From assembly GCA_028456385.1 (NCBI GenBank), contig JALNQF010000506.1, forward strand, positions 1 through 25,559: a stretch of 25,559 nucleotides of DNA. The letters are read 5' to 3'. The translations under genes and the position numbers were made by a program. Each line of letters begins with the position of its first letter. The first letter of the stretch is position 1. Shown piece after piece: positions 11,533 through 20,129 of the stretch. The notes under the pieces are model-generated. The model saw only the letters and a program-made list of their open reading frames with translations. It had not been told where the DNA came from and made no database searches. The stretch comes from Ophiosphaerella korrae. Its lineage: Eukaryota; Ascomycota; Dothideomycetes; Pleosporales; Phaeosphaeriaceae.

Positions 11533-11994
11533 TATAATAGGCCTCCTGTCGTCGACTATAGGTACCTATCTTAGAGAGGGTTAGTAGATTGTAAAGTAAT
11601 AGCAAAAGTTCGTGTAGGGATCTACAATAACTATAAATAATAGAAGATATTTCGCAACTGTCTTGTATTAGCGTTCTATAGTTAAAGGATTAAATTACTA
11701 ATAATATCCTAACAATGCGCATTACTACTAACTATATAGTAATAATATCTTAGCAGCTTTGTTACTTTGTATTTACTAAGATCGCGAATTCACGAATTTA
11801 TTACATAATAGCTTCGTAGCTTCGTGTTTACTAAGATCGTAAATTTACGAATCTATTACGTATCTATATTGTAGTTAGCTTCCTAATTAAACTCGTTATC
11901 CTATAAGTCGTTACCCTACTTATCCTATACTTCGTTAGCAGCTAAGCGTAGACTAATTAGTTCTATCTTAGTTTCCCTTGTTACTACTATAACA
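11533..11994 (-). repeat. 3' LTR of element A
   Basis: 462 bp, pairing without gaps with 18142-18603. I count 39 differences between the two LTRs; all are transitions (C/T or G/A) and none are transversions. Its outer end in element orientation keeps the canonical TG, seen as CA at 11993-11994 on the plus strand. Confidence 0.95.
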
Positions 11995-12009
11995 CTATTC
12001 TCTCTTCTA
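11995..12009 (-). other. Polypurine tract of element A
   Basis: On the element strand this reads TAGAAGAGAGAATAG directly before the TG of the 3' LTR. It is the expected site and composition for the plus-strand primer of reverse transcription. Confidence 0.75.
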
Positions 12010-12102
12010 CGTAGTCCCTTATTTCTCCGTGCTAGTACTAAGGTTATTAATCCTATTTCTTTGTTAATCCTTAGTTCTTTATTATTCTCTATACTGTCTT
12101 AG

Positions 12103-12670
12103 TCTTATCGTAACAAACTTCTCCTTGTAGCTCGTATTATTCGTAATAGGGTTAAGATATTCCTATGTTATTATTATACTAAATTAGGTCTTACTTGTCT
12201 TATATCTTTAAAGGATAGTAAATACTATAACAAGTATATTCTTGCTAATATCTAGTATAAGTATATTTCCTCTAGGGTTTCGCTTATAGAGTATAAGTGT
12301 TTAATTTCTATATAGTCTCCTTCTACTAAGTTATATAAGGCGAGCCGTTAATAGGGCTTAAGCGTAATTATTGTTATAGCTTACTACTACTAAGGTCGAG
12401 CGCAAGTTAACTCTTTATAAGCTAGTAGAGCTTTATTCCTGTGTTAAGCGTCTTTAGAAGATAAAAGCTTATAATAACGCTAAGTTGTCTAAACAGTCTT
12501 GTACCTTAGAGGCTAAATTAGATTTAGATAATATAGTAGAGGTTGCTCTAGCTCCTATTGCATTAGGCGCTCTTATCGCCTCTCCGTCTAGCAATAGTAT
12601 CGTTAGTTTTCTTAGTTCGCCGCTAGGCGTTCTAGAGGGTTTTAACTTTAGAAGTCCTCTAGTTTCTTAA
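12103..12670 (+). pseudogene. Antisense accessory ORF of element A: Cys6 zinc-cluster-like plus coiled coil
   Basis: Plus-strand gene remnant opposite to gag-pol. Cys codons TGT at 12166 and 12196, with Tyr (RIP-changed Cys) at 12175, 12226, 12235 and 12256 or 12262, give C-X2-C-X6-C-X9-C-X2-C-X6/8-C, close to the fungal Zn2Cys6 binuclear cluster. A one-base frameshift between about 12265 and 12285 moves into a second frame with a coiled-coil-like part (RRAVNR near 12338, KVERKL near 12392). The uninterrupted stretch 12485-12670 is Ala/Leu/Ser/Pro-rich and ends SPLVS-stop at 12668-12670. Interrupting stops are RIP-type TAG/TAA. Element B carries the same ORF without the frameshift. It converges on pol, overlapping its stop (12648-12650) by 23 bp. 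The original start is not evident. The product could be DNA- or RNA-binding; this is inference. Confidence 0.6.
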
Positions 12671-12806
12671 GGTAGTTAAGGTTGTCCTCTAGTTCTTATA
12701 TTTCTTCCTATAGTTGTCTTTTTTTGTCTATACCTATCTATTTTACTATATAGTAGTTCCTACTATTATAGAACTAGTATACTAGGATTTCTTTAACTTC
12801 CTATTC
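12648..12806 (-). other. Chromodomain at the C-terminus of element A pol
   Basis: The last ~50 codons read EVKEILVY, FYNSRNYYIVK, stop, IGIDKKRQL, then LNYLKKLEDF and a stop. This matches the chromodomain pattern of an EV-x-EIL strand, a YLVKW-x-GY core and a C-terminal helix. The stops in the core lie at expected Trp codons. In chromoviruses this domain directs integration toward methylated-histone heterochromatin, which fits the nested repeat setting. Confidence 0.82.
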
Positions 12807-13373
12807 TTCTTATTCTCTATACGTATCTACTTCGTATACTAGTAGTTCTACGTTTTATAGTACTATCTCGAGTAGTACTACGTAGAAAGTTAGATATATC
12901 CTTATTTTGTTTAGTAGCTTTAGTTTAAATGTAACTAGCGTAACTTCTTTCTTAATTTTGTATAGTCCTATCTTAATATAGTCTAGTTTTAAGCTTAGTC
13001 TCTTGCTCTTAATATTTTTTCGCACTAACTATACTTTTTCTCTCTCTCTAAATTAGGGTCCTTCTTTATACTTCTTGTTATAGTACTTAGCTATGCGATT
13101 ATATAGGAATTCTACGTCCTATCTTAGTTAATCCTATATATTCTTAAGTCTGTTAGCGAAGTTTTCTCCTCTTAGAGACTAAGATATCTAGTTTCTTAGT
13201 ATCTAGTATACATTAGGCTCGAATCTATAGTTTATAAAGAAGAGCGTTACTCCTATTACTATATTCTTTGCGCTGTTATATGCTAGTTATACTATAGGTA
13301 GTAGTTGTACCTAGTTGTTCTAGTTGTAATTAAGGTAGCATCTTAGGTATTGTTCTACTATCTAATTTATGCA

Positions 13374-13790
13374 TTCTAATTATCTATCTATCTATAGGTA
13401 GTATACTATTAACATTATATATTTAATTCCTAATTGTACTGTTATTATTCCCTATAGTTTTAATGTAAATCTTACGTCTCTATCTATAATAATCTTATCT
13501 AGTAGTCTGTATTAACTAATTACAGTTCCTAGAACCTAGTATACTACAACTTCTATTCCGCTTTTCTCCTTGTATAGTCTAAAGTATAAGTACTTTATAA
13601 GTTTATCTACTATTATTAGGATTCTATCGTACTTAACTCCTAATATTAAGTCCTTAGACTTAGGTAGTTTCGTAATAAAGTCTATTATAATAATTCCTTA
13701 TAGTCGTTCTAGTATCTCTATTAGTTGTAGTATTCTATATAGTGCGTGTCTATTATATTTATTTCTATAGCATTCTATATAGTCTCGTAG
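13374..13790 (-). other. Integrase core of element A
   Basis: The zinc-binding part around 13700-13790 (ECYRNKYNRH) is partly lost. It is followed by the catalytic core IDFITKLPKS (Asp 13680-13682), IDRDVRFT (Asp 13482-13484) and LECIN (Glu 13374-13376). The last two acidic residues are 35 apart, the retroviral-type DD35E arrangement, and all three catalytic residues survive. In element B a MITE is inserted between the second Asp and the Glu. Confidence 0.88.
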
Positions 13791-16700
13791 TACTTCTATT
13801 ACTAGTTATCTTACCTTTAGAATATAATAATCCCTTAAGAGTCTATCTAATATCTTGTCGATACCTTAGTATCTATATACTAGCAATTCGTAGAATTGTC
13901 GTATAAATTCTCTTTAGATCTTTCCTAGAATATATATTCTTCTATAGGCTTATGCTAGTCCTTCTTAAGTTTCTAGTTTTTCTATTTCTTTAGATACTTC
14001 TTGCGTTATTTTCTAAATCTATTCGTCTAGCTCGCTGCTTATTCTTTCGAGTATTGTAGCTATTTTAGGTATATTTAGGACTAAATATCCTTCTTCGTTC
14101 TTGATTAGAACTATACTAGTAGCACTTACTTCTTCTTGTAAGTCTAGTCTTCTACTAAGGGCGTCTATAAATTAGTTGTCTTTCCCTTTTATATATATTA
14201 TTTCTATATCAAATATTAATAGAAACTCCTACTATCTTGTATAGCGTTGTAATAGTTCTTTATTTATTATAAATCCTATAAGGTTCTTATAGTCTATATA
14301 GACCTTTGTCTAATATTTTACTCTTTATAAATATACTCTCTATTACTTAAATACTTTATATATTGCTAGCATCTCTTTGTTGTAGATTAGATAATTAAGC
14401 TCTACTAGCTTTATTTTCTTAGAAAAGTATTTAACTAGATACTCCTTGTTAGTTTCTAGGTCTTCTTGTATTAGTACTATTCCGTAGACTAAGTTAGACG
14501 CATCTGTTTTTACTACTACTAGTAGGTCTAGGTTGTATATTCTAATAACTAGGTTTTCTATAAACTTTCTTTTAATTTTCTTAAATACTTTATTGTATTC
14601 TTTCGTCTACTTAAATAGCGTGTCTTTTTTTATAAGTCTAGTTATTAGTTCTATATCTTTAGACTATCCTATTATTAACTTTCTATAAAAGTTAGCTAAC
14701 CTATAAAATTGTTGTACCTCTTTTAGGTTTTTTAGTATTAGCTATTCGTTAATTAATCTAATCTTCTCTAGGTCGATCTTGATTTTTCCTAGTTTAATAA
14801 TAAATCCAAGGAAGTCTATTTCCTTTGTATAAAATTCGTATTTTCTTATTTTTAGAAATAGTTTATTTTCTACTAGTTTCTCTAGTACTTTATGTACGTG
14901 TTGTACGTGTTCTTCCTCTATTTCTAAAAATATAAGGATATTATCTAGGTATGCAAATATAAATACGTCTAAGTACTCTCTTAGTACTATATTAATCCTT
15001 TCTTAGAATGCTACTAGTGCGTTTATTAAGCTAAACAGCATAACTAGATATTTGTATAGTCTATACTATATTCTAAACGCTATCTTCTATTTATCTCCTT
15101 TTTTAATTCTAATCTAGTAGTACGCGTTCTAAATATCTAGTTTTGTAAAGATTCTTGCTCTTTGTAATCTATCTTATATTCTATCTATTTGTAGTAATAG
15201 GTATTAGTTCTTGTTTGTAATTGCGTTAGTTTTCCTAAAATCTACACAGGGTCTTTTGTCGCTCGTTCCCTTTTTATCTACAAATATAAGTCTATGCGCT
15301 ACTAAGGATTTAGATTCCCTTATCTATCCCTTTTTTATTACATTCTAGATAAATGTTTATTTAATTTTAGACTCTTCTTCTATTTTCCTATAGACTAGGC
15401 TCTATCCTACGTCTTTGCCTTCTACTAGTTCTATTACTAGGTCCTATAGTTAATATTCTAGAAAGTAATCTTTAGGTTCTATAAGTTGTTTTTCCTATTT
15501 CTTGTATTCTTTAGGGAATTCTCCTTTACAAGTGCTTATGTTAGCTTTTAACGTGTCTATTCTATAGTAGTTAATTTTTTCTATTCTCTAATTAATCTAT
15601 AGGTTAGTTATTTATAACTATAGTATTCCTAGTATTATATCTTATTTGTTATTAATTGTCGTTATGTCTATAACTATATTCTTAATTATTATTCCTTCTA
15701 GTTTTAATATAGAGAGAACTATTTTAAATCTAATAGGTTCTTAAAATAGTTTTCCTTCGATCGTGCTTAATTATCGAGGATATTTCTTCGTTATATACCT
15801 TATTCCTTGTATTTCTACAAACTTCTTTAATATAAAGTTTCTCGTAGCTCTACTATTAATTATTAATTGTACTTTTCTTTCCTAGTAAGTACCTATTTTT
15901 ATAATATATAGGCCTCCTACGCCTTTTAGCTGTTCTTGCTTAGGCATCTTTATAAACTATCTATCTTTCTTAGGCTATAGGCCTACTTTAAGCTTATATT
16001 CTTCGTGTTTTAGGTATTTGTCGTACATGCACTTATACTATAGTCCTCCTTAGACGCATTTTTTAGATAGTTTTAGACTAGGTCTTACTACTACGTATCT
16101 ATCTTCTAGGATTATTTCCTATCCTTAGATATCTTCTACTAGGATTACTCTTGTATAGTTATAGCCTCTTCTTCGTATAAGCTATATATTGTTGTTTACT
16201 TTAGAGTTTCTATATATAGTACAATTCTTATCTAGGTATAATATCTATAATACTTTAAAGTGTGCTAGATGTTTTAGATCTATTATTTTGTTATCCCCTT
16301 CCTAGTACTTATCTTTTCTAGGTATGTCTATTATTAGGATATAGTACACTACTAGTACTCTTAGTGTATAGGCTTTGTTAATCTATTACGTTTTTCTTAC
16401 AAGGTGCTACTATTCTTTTTATATAGGTATTCTTCCTACTACAACTATATATTACTTTATCTATTCTTAAAATAGTATAAACTTTATTTCCTTAGGATTA
16501 CGTTCTTTCTAGTCTTTGTACGCTTCCTCTATACTTATAACTATTAAGTATATTTAAACAAATCTCTATTCTTTGTTTTGTTCTTCTATATCTATTATTA
16601 TATAGCTATTGTAGCTATGTATATCTAGCTAGGTATACTCTATACCTCTTATACTAGCTTATCTTTTGCTTTCTTGCAGTTCTTTAGAAGAAGCTATAGT

Positions 16701-17135
16701 AGTCTCTTTATCTAGTACTCGTTCTTTAGCCTAAATCGATAGGGTCTAGGGTTCTTCCCCTTCTAAATCTTCTGTTAGTAAGTCTATTATATAGGCTGTC
16801 TCTTCTAGCTATACTTTTATTCTACTTTCTTTTATTATAGCTACTCTATATCTCTATTTCTATAGGAACTATACTACTCCCTATTTACTAAAAAGATATA
16901 TATAGTAGTTATCGTTATAACAAAAGGTCTAATAGAGTATTATATATTATACTTCTTTACTCCCTACTACCTTTTCCTAAAGTTTAGCTTATGCTTTTAG
17001 TGCTTCTTTCTTGTTCTTAGTTATTTTTAACTAAGTTTCTTTATCTCTTCTTAGGTCCTTACTTCTATAGTCTTTTGTAAAGTGTCCTAGTTTCCTATAT
17101 TTATAGTATACTATATCCCTTTTCTTTTATAATTA

Positions 17136-17177
17136 GTAGTCTTTCGCGTAGTAGCCTTTCTTACTATAGTTAAAGCA
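17136..17177 (-). other. Gag CCHC zinc knuckle of element A, RIP-mutated
   Basis: Fourteen codons with C-X2-C-X4-H-X4-C spacing, now reading C-X2-Y-X4-Y-X4-Y. Each loss is explained by TGY or CAC becoming TAY. This is the nucleic-acid-binding motif of the nucleocapsid part of Gag. The equivalent in element C is 20983-21024. Confidence 0.88.
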
Positions 17178-18126
17178 CGTAAAGTCTTTATTCTTCTTCC
17201 TCTTCTTGTCCTTGTTAGCGTTAAGGATTATAGGGTCTCCCTTATCCTAATTCTAAGTATAACCTCTATACTTGTTCTTCTTCTATTCTTAAAGATCGTC
17301 GTTAATTTGTATTACCTATTATTTTAAGGCTTCTAGCGTTTAGGGTTTTTCTATATAAATTATTTTGTATTAGATTTTTAAGTTTAGTCCTTGTTTAAAT
17401 TGTAATATTAAGGCTAACTTATTCTACTCTATATTTTACAATAGTTATTTAAACTATAATACGTACTCTAGAACACTCTAGCTTTGTATAAGCTTTTCTA
17501 GCCGTTCTTTAGCTTATTAGGTAACGTCTGTGTCCCTAAATACTACTCTTATTCGTCTAGTAAAGTATTCGTAACTTCTAAAGATAGCTCTTATTTTATC
17601 CTTTTAGGTTATTAGAGCGTGTGTCGTGTAATCTATCTAGTAGGGTTCGAACTATTTTATCGCATTTTCTTTAAGATACATTCTAATATATATTACCTTC
17701 TTTTCTTCTATATTGAAGTATAGTGCTTGTATATCTATCTAGAGTTATACTAAGGCTATAAAGGGTCTTAGTTTTTCCCTTATCCTATTAAACTTCTTAA
17801 GGACAGGTATCTTAGGTAGTTTCTTTGTTATACTTATTTCTAGTCGTTAGGTAATTAATTCTATCTAGTTCTAGCCTTTAATAATAGCTTTAATTTATAC
17901 TTTGTTCTATTTTAAATAGTCTTATAGTTCCTTGTTCTACGTTTCTAGTGCTTTAATTACTATCTTTATATCTTCTTTATTATTAATTAGTTTGTTTATG
18001 CGATCCTTAATCGTTTCCTATATAGTACTATCTAACTTATAACTACTCCTAGGAGCTTTGCTTATTAAGCTTTCTACTATTATATTAGCTAGACTATACG
18101 CTACTTACGCTTTGCTTCTTGTAATA

Positions 18127-18141
18127 ACTAAATCGGCAAGG
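18127..18141 (-). other. Presumed primer-binding region of element A
   Basis: On the element strand the bases directly after the 5' LTR read CCTTGCCGATTTAGT. The position is right for a primer-binding site, and elements B and C conserve a RIP-altered version. The TGG expected to pair with a tRNA CCA end is absent, so the primer cannot be named; mutation of the site or a different priming mode are both possible. Confidence 0.4.
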
Positions 18142-18603
18142 TATAATAGGCCTCCTATTGTTAACTATAGGTACCTATCTTAGGGGGGGTTAGTAGATTA
18201 TAAGGTAATAGTAAAAGTTTGTATAGGGATCTGCAATAACTATAAATAATAGAAGATGTTTTGTAACTGTCTTGTATTAGCGTTCTATAGTTAAAGGATT
18301 AAATTACTAATAATATCCTAACGATACGTATTACTACTAACTATATAGTAATAATATCTTAGTAGCTTTGTTACTTTGTATTTGCTAAGATCGCGAATTT
18401 ATAAATTTGTTATATAATAGCTTTGTAGCTTCGTGTTTGCTAAGATCGCGAATTTACGAATCTATTACGTATCTATATTGTAGTTAGCTTCCTAATCGAA
18501 CTCGTTGTCCTATAGGTCGTTACCCCGCTTATCTTATACTTTGTCAGCAGCTAAGCGTAGACTAATTAGTTCTATCTTAGTTTCCCTTGTTACTACTATA
18601 ATA
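18142..18603 (-). repeat. 5' LTR of element A
   Basis: 462 bp, partner of 11533-11994. The outer TG in element orientation has become TA here (18602-18603), while the other LTR still has TG. It would have contained the promoter, but I cannot point to its elements. Confidence 0.95.
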
Positions 18604-18608
18604 AAAAA
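18604..18608. repeat. Candidate target site duplication of element A, right copy
   Basis: AAAAA directly after the LTR end, matching 11528-11532. Low information content. Confidence 0.6.
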
Positions 18609-19663
18609 GCTATTAAAAGAGATAAACTATAGAAAAAGAAATATATAGTACTTAATAATATAAAAATTAGTAGTTTTTATAATATATTTTTATAGTTACT
18701 AAAAATAAGTTTTTTTATTATTAAAGTAGTAAAAGAAGTAAGTAAAAAAAAAAAAAGAAGTAAAGTATTTTTATAAAAAAAGGATTAAGTAGTAAAATAT
18801 AAGTATATAATATTAAAAAGTAAAGAAAAAAAAAATAAAGAAGAAAATAAAATAGTAGCTAAAAGCTAATTAAGTAGAGTATATACTATTTATTTATAAA
18901 TATTATACTTATAATTTTTATTACTATAAAAGTAAAAAAATAATCTAAAGTAAAAAAAACTAAAAAAATAGCTACGAAAAGAAGCTTAGCTAAGTAAAGT
19001 AAAAAAATAAGTAGTAAACTTAAAAAACTTATAAGTTTTACTAAATATATATTAAGCTTATCTAGTCTTAAAGATAAAGAAGAATTAGCTACTAAAAAAA
19101 AATTTATAAGTTAAGAGAGAAAGTTACTAAAAAAAGTATTAAAGTTATTTAAAAAATAAAAAGTAAGAGTAGACTTAAAATAGTATTAAAAAGATAATAC
19201 TAAAATAAAGAGAATTCTATATTTATTTTAAGTAAAAGATAATTAAAACTTTTTAAAGAATAGTATAATAAGTCTATATAAATTATAAAAATCTAACTAA
19301 GTATAAGATAAATAAAATTCTTAGCTTTAGCTTTTTAACTTAAAAAAAAGTTTTAGAACTTATAAGTACCTAGGAGAAAATAAGTATATATTAAGATAAT
19401 AGTTAAGAATTATAAATAAAAGCTTAAAAAAGTAAAGTAAATAGAGTTATAGTAATTTATAAAAAGATAATACTATATAATTAAAATATTTACTAAGAAG
19501 TATTTAAGAAACTAAGAAAAAAAAGCTAAAAAAAAGTATAATTAAGCTTTAGTAAGCTACTAGTACTATTAATAGAAGTAAAATAAAAAAGAAAGTATAA
19601 AAATATAATATTAATAAGTTAGATATTACTTATAAAAAAGTAGTACTTCTTTATAAAATAAAA
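18609..19663. other. AT-rich, RIP-degraded background between elements A and C
   Basis: About 1 kb, contiguous with 9523-11527 before element A inserted. Apart from the coiled-coil-like frame at 18960-19216 it holds no recognisable feature. Homopurine stretches (A with G) are common on the plus strand. Confidence 0.6.
18960..19216 (+). pseudogene. Unrecognised coiled-coil-like reading frame, degraded
   Basis: One plus-strand frame with few stops in very AT-rich DNA. It reads ATKRSLAK, then KLKKLISFTKYILSLSSLKD, EELATKKKFIS, ERKLLKKVLKLFKK, KVRVDLK and KDNTKIKRIL, with TAG/TAA where Gln would fit. Many Lys may be former Glu (GAA to AAA). The pattern of charged and hydrophobic residues suggests a helical coiled coil, somewhat like the antisense ORF of elements A and B, but I cannot show homology. 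It could be a chance frame in A-rich DNA. Confidence 0.3.
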
Positions 19664-20070
19664 AGTTATAGATATAATACTAGAAATAAAGATAGAACTA
19701 ATTAGACTTAACTTAAGTACTAATAAAGTATAAAATAAGTAGAGTAAAAACTTAGATTAAAAGATAACTTATAATTAGGATACGTAATATAAAGAATATA
19801 TAGTTATAAGTAATAGATTAGTAATCTATAAAACTATACTATAGAGTATACTTATAATAGAAGTATATAAGTAAGTAGGATATATATTATTAAGATAGTA
19901 TTAGTAATTTAACTATTAACTACAAGTAGTAATATATTAATATTATAAGATATCCTTCTATTATTTATAGCCTATTACTTAATTATAATATAAACTTTTA
20001 TTATTAACTCTTAATCTACTAATACTTTAACAAAAGTTCTTTATAGTTAAAAAGAGGTAACTATATTATA
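19664..20070 (+). repeat. 5' LTR of element C
   Basis: 407 bp. The start (GTTATAGATATAATA, then AGATAGAACTAATTAG) and the end (TATAGTTAA...CTATATTATA) align with the reverse complement of the element A LTR. It is about 55 bp shorter, so it carries deletions. The following CTTTTCTAATTTAG matches the primer-binding region of A. Confidence 0.82.
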
Positions 20071-20129
20071 CTTTTCTAATTTAGTTATTAGAAGAAGTAA
20101 AGTATAAGTAGTATATAGTTTAAGATAAT

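Larger units (their letters stand above)
12648..18083 (-). pseudogene. gag-pol polyprotein of element A (chromovirus), RIP-inactivated
   Basis: One frame of 1812 codons including the stop, with no net indel from the presumed start (18081-18083, ATA, likely a mutated ATG) to the TAA at 12648-12650. In order it encodes: a Gag core (KVIYIR, FEPY, RAIF-SYEYF, LEKLIQ); a CCHC knuckle at 17136-17177 reading CFNYSKKGYYAKDY, with two Cys and the His now Tyr; a protease motif at 15846-15860 reading INSRA for the expected DSGA; RT with CVDFRK and FTKLDI, and active site YLDN at 14940-14951; RNase H TDAS (Asp 14502-14504) and DALSRR; integrase with Asp 13680-13682, Asp 13482-13484 and Glu 13374-13376, a D-35-E spacing; and a chromodomain over the last ~50 codons (EVKEIL, YYIVK-stop-IG). 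The many internal stops fall at expected Trp or Gln codons. Gag and Pol are fused in one frame, so no ribosomal frameshift is needed. Confidence 0.93.
11533..18603 (-). mobile_element. Ty3/Gypsy chromovirus A, full length, lightly RIP-mutated
   Basis: A 7071-bp LTR retrotransposon on the minus strand. The 5' LTR is 18142-18603, the 3' LTR is 11533-11994 (462 bp each), with a candidate 5-bp duplication AAAAA. Reading on its own strand, the LTR starts TGTTATAGTAGTAACA. A polypurine tract precedes the 3' LTR, and one long gag-pol frame ends in a chromodomain, which places it among the chromoviruses. An antisense ORF lies between pol and the 3' LTR. CpG and some TpG survive, in contrast to all surrounding sequence, so it arrived last or has been through fewer RIP cycles. 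Dozens of RIP stops make it non-autonomous now. Confidence 0.95.

Noticed and set aside
13570..13770. 66-codon plus-strand open frame
   Set aside because: It lies antisense to the integrase catalytic core of element A, whose minus-strand frame is clearly conserved. The peptide is low-complexity Ile/Ser/Tyr and has no counterpart role.
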